64,000 nt of DNA from Agelaius tricolor (lineage: Eukaryota; Chordata; Aves; Passeriformes; Icteridae), in assembly GCA_023055355.1 (NCBI GenBank), contig JALJCS010000022.1, forward strand, positions 6,433,001 to 6,497,000, in the 5' to 3' direction. The translations under genes were made by a program, and so were the position numbers. Position 1 is the stretch's first letter. Every line of letters starts with the position of its first letter. Positions 23,801 through 30,088 of the stretch are shown one piece after another. The notes under the pieces are model-generated. The model did not search any database. It was not told the origin of the DNA and saw nothing but the letters and a program-made list of their open reading frames with translations.

Positions 23801-26800
23801 TCACCCAGATTGCCCTGGTGACCTATGGCAGCAAAGCTCACACTGTCTTTGCCTTGGACACCCACACGAGCAGCTCTGCTGTTCTCCAGGCCATCGACCA
23901 GGTGCCCTTCCTCGGGGACTCAGCCTCTGCTGGCAGTGCCTTGCTGCACGTTCACAGGGATGTAATGACTGTGCAGAAGGGAGCAAGGCCTGGTGTCAAC
24001 AAGGTGCTGGTGCTGCTCACCAACGGAGGGGGCATGCAGGATGCAGCTGCCCCGGCTCAGCAGCTGAGGCACAATGGCATCCTGGTGTTTGTGGTCGTCA
24101 TTGGGGACACAGACAGGGACACACTGCTGAGAGTGGCTGGGTCTCCCAGCTACCTGGTCCACATCTCCTCCTATGAAGACCTGCAGAATTACCAAGGTCT
24201 TATCATCGAGAGGATCTGTGAAGGTAGGAGAGCCTCCAGTCATCACTCTCTCTGTCAGTGCCTCCAGCTGCTGCTGTTGTAGGTTTTTAGATGTTTTACT
24301 AACTGAACTTGATACTGTCTTTTGCATTTTACGGATGGGGAAACTACGACACAGAGCTCTGATGACTGCCCAAAGCTATCCTGCAGGAATGAGTAACCAA
24401 CTTTCCTAAGATTCAGTCCAGTGGGTGAGAGTGTCCATAGTGTGACTGGCTCTTTCCATCCCTCCTAGATCTAGGTTCTGCTTTTTCTGAAGGAAAAAGT
24501 TTTCTCTTTTTCTGATGTTGCTTTAAATCTGTAGAATTTGCTGTGTGTTACTGTACCCCTTCAGTGTTTCTGGGGGAGGGCTTAATGGGCCCCTTTTTTG
24601 TGCTGGTCTCTGCTCTCTTGTTCAACAGGTTTGTGACCAGGTGTTTGTAAAGTGAGTCTGCAACCTCATCACTCCTGTTCATCCTTAATATCCCACTGCT
24701 GAAATGATTATGTAGGCTTTTGAGATTTTGTGTTGCACTGTATTTAATCTTAAAATCAGAATCTGTCTATTTTGGAGCCTTCAGACTGGTAAACTAGGCC
24801 TTCAGACAAATTGTGATTTATCTTATTTGTAAGACTAAATCCTTATCTTCAAAGTGGAAGAATTTTCAAATGTTTGTGTAAAAACTCATGTTTGGGGATT
24901 AAAAAAAAAAAGGTGGCGTTTCTTCAAAACTTTGAGTCATGAGTGCCAGTCCTCAGCTGGCACTGATATGGCTCTAATACTAAATTTGAAACACTTGCAT
25001 GTTGTCTAGAAATCAGCTTTTCAGAAAGGACAGCAGCCCTAGTTTTCAGACAGTGACAATGAAAGTCCTCCTAGTTAAAATACCATGCCTTATTTTCTCA
25101 TTCAAAATAGCCTAAGTTTAACAGCTATCCATTTGCTATGTTTTAACATGTTTATGAGATCAAAAGAAGCACGTTTGAGCTTCAGCACAGAGGTCCTTTT
25201 CATCTCTGGGCACGCCTGTGTCTCCTTCAGACTTAGAAAGAGCTGCAGCAGCATCTCTTTGGGGTGAGAGCTGCTCTCCTGGCAGGCTCTGCAGATGGTT
25301 TCTGCCTCAGCTTTTCAGTGGGTTTCTCTTGCAGTGGTACTTCCAGCTGTGTTATTACAAAAATAATGTCGTGTACCTTGGAATTAGCTAAAATGCCAAG
25401 GGTGAAGGGGAAGAGACAGCAGGGTTCAATGAGTCAGGGTAATAACATATCATTTCCTGAGAGTGAATTGCTGCTTTCATTTCATCTGCAGGTAAATCAC
25501 AGTTTGTACTAGATAGGCTGGGACCAAGGGCGATGTAAAGATAAGCCCTTCACTCAGTTCTTCTACTCCCAAATCCAAGGCTCAATAACAGAATCATTGT
25601 CTGTGAAAGGACTTTAAAAATTTATGATTCATTATAGAGGTATTTGAGAAACAGACCCTGCCTCTGTATACCTGGAATATGGTATTAGTTCTGAGGCTCA
25701 TCTGAAAAGAGTCCAGAAAAAAGGACCTAAGGTTTAGAAGAAAAGTTCCCAAGCATTAAATATGTATGAATCAGATTAATGGAAATACAAGTTATTAGGA
25801 TCATCAAAGTGCAAGAACCCCATTTAAGGTATGTTAACAGCAGGCTGGAGTTCAGAGAAATGGTGGTGTGGCAGAATGATTCCCCACAGCAGGGTCTGTG
25901 AGGTTATGCTGTGGAGCATCCCTGGAGGGATGAGGTGGACACATGACCTGTAGAGCAGAGCACCATGAAACAGTTCCCTGGAGAACAGCAGCACCTGCAA
26001 GATGAGTGATGGGTCCAAGAGATACAGCTTTCATTGCTAGGGGCTCTTCCAGCCCAGTGATAGTGAAAGTGTCCATCCCTGGGAATACACTCTCAGGCAG
26101 GACCCCACTTCACAAATCCCATGGTAACAAAAATATTTTTGAACCTGGCTTGGTTCCCTATGAAATCAACTGAAGCTAAAAACTGATATGCCTCAGGTCT
26201 AGGAATGTCAAAAAAAAAAAAAAAAAAAGAATTTCAGTTATAATTTTGCCAGTCTTAGGTGTGGGTTGAGACTTGATGTGCAGAGGGAGAATGAGCACAA
26301 TGTCTTAAGCTGTAGAAAGCTCCCTGACAGATAGGGGATAGGATTTGTATTCTTTTTCCTTCCCCTTTTTCTATTTTCTCTGTGATTTTTCTACCCTGGA
26401 GCAAAGGGTAAGGCAAGCAGCTCTGTGGTAGTTTTTGAGCAGAGGAATTTCACACCCTCACCAGCACCGCAGTGGTGTTGCCAGCAGACTGGAAGCAAAT
26501 CCCCCTGGGATGCTGCTACTTAACCTAATGTCTTGGCAGCAAGGCAGCATGGAACACTGCCAGCCCTGCTGACAGCTGGGCTCTGTTGTGTTGAGAGGCT
26601 TGGGAAAGCTGTCACATACTTCATAACAACAGGGCTAATAACTTGGGCTGTGATTGCAGGCTTCTCTCAACCCCCCTAGAAAAGAAACCCAGAATTTTTC
26701 CCTATGTTGTTTTCCATTCATGCCATCCTTGCTTCCCAGCTGGCAACTTCTCCTTATTCCTCTTATTCCAGTGGAAACTTTTATTCTCTCTGGGGCAATG

Positions 26801-28160
26801 TGAGGTTTGAACTTCAGTGGCATTTGGGATTGTGAACCTGTTAGAGCAGGGCATGTGTCTTGCTTTGTTGTCCATGTCTGGTGTTGGGAGTTTGGGCGTG
26901 CTCACAGTCTGCAGATGCTCCATTTTGCTTTTCTGGGATATAGAGCTTATCATTAAGTGACTCTTTTAAGCTTTACTAGGAATATTCTCCTCCAGATTAG
27001 GACACCTAGAAAAGCCATTCTGTCTCTAGGTTAAAGTGTCAAGACAGAATTGTGGCTTGCACCCTCTGCCATGTTTAAATGCTTCTCCAGTCCCATTAGC
27101 CCCTGATGACAATTTTTTTGCAGCATTCCTGATGGATGTGGGTCTCAGCTAGTAATAATGCAGATGTGCCTGAGCCTGCTCTCTGCTCTGTGTCTGTTGC
27201 AGAAGCCAGAAGCCCTGTGAACCTGTGCAAGCCCAACCCCTGCATGAACCAGGGTGTGTGCATCCTGGGGCCGGGGAGCTACCGCTGCCAGTGCCACGGC
27301 TGGGAGGGACCCCACTGCGAGAGCAGTAAGGACCAGCAGCCCCTCCACATGCATCCCACCCCTCCCTGAAGCAGAGGAACCCCTGGACAGCTGTTTGGTG
27401 GCCAGGCCTTGGTGCTGGTGTGGTCTCTTTCTAATGGAAAGTGCAGAGGTTTGGGCTGCTGAGGGGAGCAAGGGCTTCTCTGGAGAAGCTGTGCATTTTT
27501 ATACATTCACTGAGTGAGTTGACTGTGAGGGGGGCTCAAGGAGGTCTAATAATTTTGGTAATCTTCCACTCTGTTCTGTTCCCCTTTTCCCTCTGCCCTG
27601 CTAGAAGAAACAAGCTTTCCTAGGCTCCCCAGGTGGAAAGATTTGACTCCCTTTTAATGGGAGGGAGCTGTTTCTGTTGGAGCAGACACCTTCACTACTC
27701 CTTTCAATGCTGTCCATGGTGTAAAACCTCCCCATTGCCTTCCTTCCCTTCAGCAGGGGAGCAATGGCCAGAAGGTGGGGAGTTTCTGGCTCCCTAGAGA
27801 TGGCCTTGTGCCCATAGCATGAAGTTCTCAATTTAAGTGAGTTTCCCCTTGCCCAATATTTTGCTTTTTACCTGAATTCTGACTTCCAGCCTGTGGTCTC
27901 TAATATCTGTCATCTAAGGAAATGGTTGGTTGGTTGGTTGGTTGGTTGGTTGTTGTGGACTGAGTGTGACCTTATCCCTTGGTCCTAAAGCCCTCATCCC
28001 ACATCTGTGCTTCTCCTCTGCCACAGGAGTTCTCCGGGGTGACTCTCCAAGATCTCCAGCCCTCCCTCCACGTTCCCATGTGCAGTGGAGTCCAAGGGGT
28101 TTGCAGCACCTTTCCAGAGCCCTCCAGCACAGCAAGAGGCAGATGGATCAGAGGCATTGA
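5798..28160 (+). CDS. VWA2: VWA2 (AMACO), secreted matrix protein with three VWA and two EGF domains
   Basis: Thirteen coding exons: 5798-5846, 6410-6484, 9034-9167, 10495-10604, 18655-18849, 19629-19759, 20425-20557, 20994-21049, 21871-21978, 22780-23361, 23672-24223, 27203-27325, 28027-28160. All junctions are GT-AG and phases agree throughout, giving 793 codons plus stop against 755 in human. Predicted order: signal peptide (about 1-24), VWA1 (50-215), cysteine-containing linker (232-294), EGF1 (295-330), VWA2 (331-524), VWA3 (525-708), EGF2 (709-749) and a tail with RGDSP (753-757). AMACO is an extracellular-matrix protein associated with basement membranes. The large intron 10605-18654 holds an antisense nested frame. 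The least certain part is the last exon, chosen by acceptor and phase. Confidence 0.93.
6410..6484 (+). CDS. VWA2: VWA2 exon, end of signal peptide and mature N-terminus
   Basis: A CCCACAG acceptor and GTAAGT donor flank 75 nt encoding ALLALGIQQIHVGQEMIGKI and SAAGQ. The segment matches the conserved N-terminal stretch of VWA2 (the IGKISAA motif of the mammalian protein). Cleavage is expected around the end of the hydrophobic part. Confidence 0.85.
6485..9033 (+). other. VWA2 intron carrying a solo LTR
   Basis: Apart from the solo LTR at 6997-7619 I see no exon, RNA gene or other recognisable element here. The stretch 8660-8960 is rich in CTG/CAG-type words but not a clean repeat. Confidence 0.6.
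6997..7619 (+). mobile_element. Solo LTR of an endogenous retrovirus, with 6-bp target duplication
   Basis: The 623-bp element starts TGTC and ends GACA, giving TG...CA ends with a short inverted repeat. Identical hexamers CCTGAT flank it at 6991-6996 and 7620-7625. A 6-bp duplication is usual for class II (ERVK-like) elements. No gag, pol or env remains, so it is a recombination-derived solo LTR. It sits in the VWA2 intron; strand is tentative. Confidence 0.8.
9034..9167 (+). CDS. VWA2: VWA2 exon, start of the first VWA domain
   Basis: The exon encodes the first beta strand and MIDAS loop: LFLLDGSYS followed by IGKGSFERSKHFAGKL. The metal-binding DxSxS is intact (Asp56, Ser58, Ser60 of the assembled protein). 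It ends in phase 0 at a GTGAGT donor. Confidence 0.92.
10495..10604 (+). CDS. VWA2: VWA2 exon, middle of the first VWA domain
   Basis: It begins after CTTTTAG with VRVGMIQFSSTPHLEFPLDS, the second and third strands of the fold, nearly identical to the mammalian protein. It ends within a codon at a GTCAGC donor. Confidence 0.92.
10605..13250 (+). other. Left part of the large VWA2 intron
   Basis: No exon or clear mobile element is visible before the CR1 fragment near 13285. A GAGA-rich purine patch lies at 13225-13275. Confidence 0.5.
13285..13345 (+). mobile_element. CR1 LINE 3' end fragment
   Basis: The sequence has the CR1 terminal pattern (TTGGA...GATGATCTCTGAGGTCCTTCCCA then an ATTCTGTGAT end), in plus orientation and truncated at the 5' side as is typical for CR1. 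Confidence 0.65.
13398..13438. repeat. Compound (TAC)n / (TAA)n microsatellite
   Basis: Seven or so tandem TAC/ACT units run directly into about six ATA units. They lie just after a CR1 3' end and before a long pyrimidine-rich tract. Confidence 0.9.
13500..13905. repeat. Long pyrimidine-rich low-complexity tract
   Basis: About 400 bp consist almost only of T, C and A in TTATTC, TTCTT and TTTTC-like words on the plus strand. Two frames stay open and would encode poly-Phe/Leu/Ser, which is an artefact of composition. It is probably an expanded and degraded microsatellite. Confidence 0.85.
13925..14012 (-). mobile_element. CR1 LINE fragment, antisense
   Basis: It matches the reverse complement of the CR1 3' untranslated region: a GGTTGGAAGAGACCT block, then AAGATCATCGAGTCCAACC, then a stretch ending ACCAAGTGCC. 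Confidence 0.75.
14296..14515 (+). mobile_element. CR1 LINE 3' fragment
   Basis: It shows the CR1 sense order: CAACTTTTCCCTGACAGAGT, a CAGGCATTGG block, AGGAGGTGGAGTCTCTGTC, then GGACATGGTTTCAGGG and GACTGGATGACATTCAAGGTC. It lies just beyond the 3' end of the nested minus-strand gene. Confidence 0.75.
14735..17551 (-). CDS. Unrecognised 938-residue acidic repeat protein nested antisense in the VWA2 intron; AKAP-like helix
   Basis: A single uninterrupted frame runs from ATG at 17551 to a stop at 14735. Residues 1-200 carry degenerate QEL/WEE repeats. About 200-395 is an acidic non-repeat segment with a predicted amphipathic helix (287-311, core ISREIVDNAVLMI) spaced like A-kinase anchoring protein RII-binding helices. 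About 395-910 are 22-residue repeats (66 bp) of the type ELSLEEA..YQEGSQEEA..EQ. From about residue 690 some are paired into 44-residue units containing ELSDWDE and ISDWEE. The tail has a basic KRRHS site, two cysteines and a hydrophobic LLRALFP stretch. Many Ser-x-x-Glu sites fit casein kinase 2. I do not recognise the gene. Retention of a repetitive frame this long argues for selection, but translation is unproven. An uncharacterised, possibly lineage-specific gene is the best reading. Confidence 0.7.
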   Translation of the reverse strand: MDKDWEYDSEQELSPWRDVTRRELCLWEEMTLQEYYQLQEDVMVQEVSPRRAVRHQDLYQRCECGRGATVKVQWGDGPQQGLWGESVTVQELYQLDTENETHQELSQQEGEAHQEPSPLEEVQGHPFQWEGDKRDPELSQVGDNRDKDLSQGKEYNVQELPQWEEDGSDQKLPQQEGNVSSQGLSHGAEGIDYRIWDEDAQTCAQEGPTSPSSMGTEVAGEAAPELPRASSALGSPTEDELAAALAGGAEEEEPPKVEKAPGSPALREEVPPAAAAENPCSSPECSQAVLDLAKRISREIVDNAVLMIQESGWQPEEQRDLEQSLDAELEAGIAGGREEESPISAPHTPCCTPSPLLSPLGASSEEQVEADKGSALAEQEPEEGALAGELEHSQGEDENTELSQGEINKYQEGSQGEASNEKELSLDEDGSHQEGSQEEACPEQELSLEEASRYQDVSQGGASTEQELSLEEAGSHQEESQEEASFEQELALDEAGRYQERSQEEACPELELALDEAGRFQEGSQEEDYSEQELAQVESRIYQERSQEEACPEQELSLEGAGGYQDVSQGGASTEQELSPAEISSYQEGSQGEASFEQELSLEEIGRFQDEFQEKDYSEQELSQAESRIYQEGSQGEASTGQELSLEETASNQEESQGEARIEQELSLEEAGRYQEGSQQETSSEQELSLEEAQSQHELSDWDECTGEELSHGDVENYQDISDWEEAMEQDLSLKEAQSQHELSDWDEYIEEELSHGDVENYQDISDWEEGTEQDLSLQKAESHHELSDWDEYVEEEPSHGDVENYQEISDWEEGTEQGTEQKLSLEEAQSHHELSDWDECIEEDALSHGDVSSDHEISDWEEGKEQGLSQGLVGISQNLSDWEEHSEHGLAHGEVSSYQEVSDWEESIGQKAPKRRHSCLYQLLRALFPCLAPRPQD
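14962..15490 (-). repeat. Higher-order 132-bp tandem repeats in the nested gene
   Basis: The same word (CTTCTTCCCA on the plus strand) recurs at 14962, 15109, 15241 and 15373. Spacings are 147, 132 and 132 bp. Each 132-bp unit encodes 44 residues containing two SDW motifs and is a doubled form of the 66-bp unit found further upstream. The 15 extra bases in one unit encode an in-frame five-residue insertion. Confidence 0.85.
15490..16355 (-). repeat. 66-bp tandem repeat array in the nested gene
   Basis: About thirteen imperfect 66-bp units encode a 22-residue repeat, typically SQEEA.-.EQELSLEEAGRYQEG. Divergence between units falls mostly in the AGRYQ and ACPEQ positions. All units keep the frame. 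Confidence 0.85.
17582..17691 (-). other. Candidate 110-bp 5' intron of the nested gene
   Basis: On the minus strand a GAGGAG/GTGAAG donor sits at 17692/17691. A CTGCCCCTGTAG acceptor precedes GAC at 17581. Joining them keeps an acidic frame (DEEEEE then DTEEEGAFAH) running into the ATG at 17551. No in-frame ATG precedes it, so the upstream exon is probably untranslated. This is inference from splice-site sequence only. Confidence 0.4.
17795..17900 (-). promoter_or_regulatory. Candidate promoter of the nested gene
   Basis: A TATA-like box (TATCTAAG on the minus strand, 17806-17799) lies about 100 bp before the putative 5' exon's donor. Two direct copies of TGTGTCACAA(A)GGGCCAC occur at 17827-17843 and 17876-17893, with a CATCACTGACA word between them. 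The arrangement suggests a compact promoter; no transcription evidence is available. Confidence 0.35.
18187..18565 (+). mobile_element. Solo LTR, 379 bp, inside VWA2 intron
   Basis: It starts TGTAGCC and ends TGTCACA. Flanking hexamers are CCAGAC (18181-18186) and CCAGAG (18566-18571), one mismatch from a 6-bp target duplication. An AATAATAAATCA polyadenylation-like region near the 3' end gives plus orientation. It is closely similar to the LTR at 38344-38724. It ends 89 bp before a VWA2 exon. Confidence 0.75.
18655..18849 (+). CDS. VWA2: VWA2 exon, second half of the first VWA domain
   Basis: Begins after a pyrimidine tract and TTTCTAG. It encodes RGGSTETGQALKYILHKGF, supplying the MIDAS threonine, and then VLIIISDGKSQGS, supplying the MIDAS aspartate, and HITVFAVGIKFPR. 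VWA1 therefore keeps all metal-binding motifs. It ends in phase 2 at GTAGG. Confidence 0.92.
19629..19759 (+). CDS. VWA2: VWA2 exon, end of the first VWA domain
   Basis: It follows a GGCAG acceptor and encodes WEELQVLASEPPERHLLFAG and DAEDAANGLYSTL, the final helices of VWA1. It ends in phase 1. Confidence 0.9.
20425..20557 (+). CDS. VWA2: VWA2 exon, cysteine-containing linker
   Basis: It encodes CKVESHPCERRTLETVKELA through SLCPFTR. Four cysteines are spaced as in the mammalian linker between VWA1 and EGF1. CTGCAG acceptor and GTAAGC donor. Confidence 0.88.
20994..21049 (+). CDS. VWA2: VWA2 short exon, linker before EGF1
   Basis: The 56-nt exon encodes WKRVLIKHPSRCFRTVCP and ends in phase 1 at a GTGGG donor. 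It is too short for most ORF searches but fits the family and both neighbouring phases. Confidence 0.85.
21871..21978 (+). CDS. VWA2: VWA2 exon, first EGF-like domain
   Basis: It encodes DPCDSQPCQNGGTCVPEG and YHCLCLLGYGGDIHC. The six-cysteine EGF pattern is complete in a single phase-1 exon, the usual structure for EGF modules. Confidence 0.92.
22780..23361 (+). CDS. VWA2: VWA2 exon, entire second VWA domain
   Basis: One 582-nt exon encodes KLSLECGVDLLFLMDSSAG through DPQDLFNRMPELQRKIC. The MIDAS first motif is DSSAG, so its second serine is replaced by glycine, as I recall is also the case in mammals. The threonine loop (GGRTLTG) and the aspartate loop (LLSDSKS) are present. The acceptor is a CAGCAG pair, so a three-base alternative start is possible. 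Confidence 0.93.
23672..24223 (+). CDS. VWA2: VWA2 exon, entire third VWA domain
   Basis: One 552-nt exon encodes CQAQSLDLAFAVDASSGVG through YEDLQNYQGLIIERICE. MIDAS residues are degraded: DASSG instead of DxSxS, no threonine in GDSASAG, and asparagine in LLTNGGG. This domain probably binds no metal ion. Phases 1 and 1. Confidence 0.93.
24224..27202 (+). other. VWA2 intron between VWA3 and EGF2
   Basis: Nothing gene-like is seen. There are short homopolymers (A-run at 24901-24911 and about 19 A at 26211-26229). Confidence 0.5.
27203..27325 (+). CDS. VWA2: VWA2 exon, second EGF-like domain
   Basis: It encodes EARSPVNLCKPNPCMNQGVC and SYRCQCHGWEGPHCE. The EGF cysteine pattern is complete. 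TTGCAG acceptor; GTAAGG donor in phase 1. Confidence 0.92.
27922..27951. repeat. (GGTT)n microsatellite
   Basis: Seven tandem GGTT units lie about 75 bp upstream of the last VWA2 exon. Confidence 0.9.
28027..28160 (+). CDS. VWA2: VWA2 predicted terminal exon with RGDSP
   Basis: A GCCACAG acceptor in the right phase continues the frame as RVLRGDSPRSPALPPRSHVQ and ends at TGA (28158-28160). The mammalian protein ends with a much shorter tail that also begins Arg-x-Leu-Arg, so the join is plausible. The extra residues include an exact RGDSP integrin-recognition motif. No canonical AATAAA is close downstream, so the transcript end is unknown. Confidence 0.6.
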
Positions 28161-29750
28161 CACAGATGTGCTGAGTGCTCCAGTTCTCCATCCAGGAACA
28201 CTCCCTGCCACTCACAGGCACTGTCCAGCCCTTGGAGTTGATGATGGAGTTGCTCCAGCACAGGGACTGTGTTGAGGCCGTTCCCAATTCCTGCATTGCA
28301 CAAACTGGGCTTCCCAGCACTCTCTTTCTTTTATAATTGAAGTAAATATTTGTGTTTAAGTATTTCTTTCTGGCATTTTGCATTTACTCATCCAGATCTT
28401 AAGGTCATGGTTGTTTTGGGGTTTTTTTTAACAGATTTTGAGAGATCTGTGAGTTAGTCTAAAAATATGCAGAAGTCTGAGCAATTCTGGAGCTCTTGCT
28501 GAAGGGGTGTAACACAGATGATGCACTTGTAGCCAGGTGCTGGAGTGAATAGCTCATTACATGCAGGAAGACAGAGGAAGAGGAAGGAGAACTGAATACA
28601 AGTCTTTATTCTGTTTCTGTTTAGGTTGTTTATGCTGTTTCTTCTCTGAATTTGTTGGGCTGTGATGGCTCACGTCTCCAAAGACAGTTTGGCCCCATGC
28701 CTGCATCCTTTGGAGCATCAGCCTCACCTCATCACTAGATCAATTTGCCCACAAACCTGTGAAATTTACAGAACTGCTCCCCCAAAGCCCGTGGTTCCCA
28801 GTGCTGGGTTGTTGTCTGCTGACTTTCCCATGGTGTCTGTCACCTCAGGAGAGCACAGCCAGGTCTGCAGAGAGCCAAGGCAGAGATATTAACTGTGACT
28901 GCCAGTGCTCATGAGAATAGAGTCCATTGTTCCCAACAGAAGAAAAATCCCTTCACCCAAATGTCCTGGCCCCCTGTTTGAATAGTAACATTAGATGGAC
29001 AAAGAGAGACACAAATTGCCCAGCAGGTTTGTTGTCAAAAGAAGAATGGTCTGAAAGCACTCTCAGGGATGGAAGCTGGCACTGAGACAGGAGGAGCACT
29101 GTCGTGCCTTGTGGGAGAAACCAGGCTGGGAGGAAGAGGAAATTCTGCTTTCTTTTCACTGTCACTTTGGTAGATTGTCCGTGTCCTAAGGCACAGCAGA
29201 ACAGAGGCTTAGTTGAAGGGCTGACATTTGGGATACAAAGGGAAATTAATCTATTAATGTTTCTTAGGCATGGCTGTAGCTCAGCACTGCCTCTGCTGTT
29301 GTCAGTATTCTCTTCATGTGGGGAGAATGGGCTTGGCCAGGCTCACACCAAAGCCCTGGTTCATGGTGTGGTGCACAGGTGCCTGTGGAGCTGGCTGGGT
29401 TCCAGACAAACTGCTCTCAAAAGCAGAGTGCATCCAGTGTGTGTGAGGACTCTGAGGGACCCCTCTTCTCACCCTGCTGCCCTGCTGGCTTTGTGCTCCC
29501 TGCGGGTTTCTCTGCCATCATTTCCCTAACAGCATCATTAGCTCACTCCTCAGAGCCCTCTGTCCTCTGCAGGATCAGCCTGCCCTCAAACAGCCGTGTG
29601 CTCACATTGCCTGGGACACAGCTCTGCAGCTGGGACGTGCCCTCCTGGCCTTCTGCAAGTCCTTGTGCTGCTTGCAGGACAGTGTGTAGTGCTGCTGCTG
29701 AGCACTTCAGCTTGTAGCTAATGTGGTGTGGTGTAATCTGTTTGGGAGTT
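28161..29750. other. VWA2 3' UTR or intergenic sequence
   Basis: No coding sequence is visible. I found no canonical polyadenylation signal near the VWA2 stop. Confidence 0.4.
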
Positions 29751-29754
29751 CTTT

Positions 29755-30088
29755 ATTTTAATTATATTTTTTGTTTAATTGTATTATTGTGTTATATATA
29801 TATATAATATTAATATATATTATTTATATTGATACATAAATATATAATAATATATTACTTTATATATAATATTCTATTAATTATATATATTATTATGTAG
29901 GCTATATATAATATAATAATTATATAAACAATTAATATAATTAATTCATCAAATATATTGATATATCGATATATTAATATATAATATAATTAATATACTT
30001 ATATATAGTATTAATAATATTATATACTAATATTTCATTATATATATAAAAAAATATATAATTTAATTATTTAATTATACTTTATTAA
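29755..30088. repeat. AT-only low-complexity block
   Basis: About 330 bp are almost exclusively A and T, dominated by TATA and TAATAT words and many short inverted repeats. It lies between the convergent genes. Confidence 0.9.
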
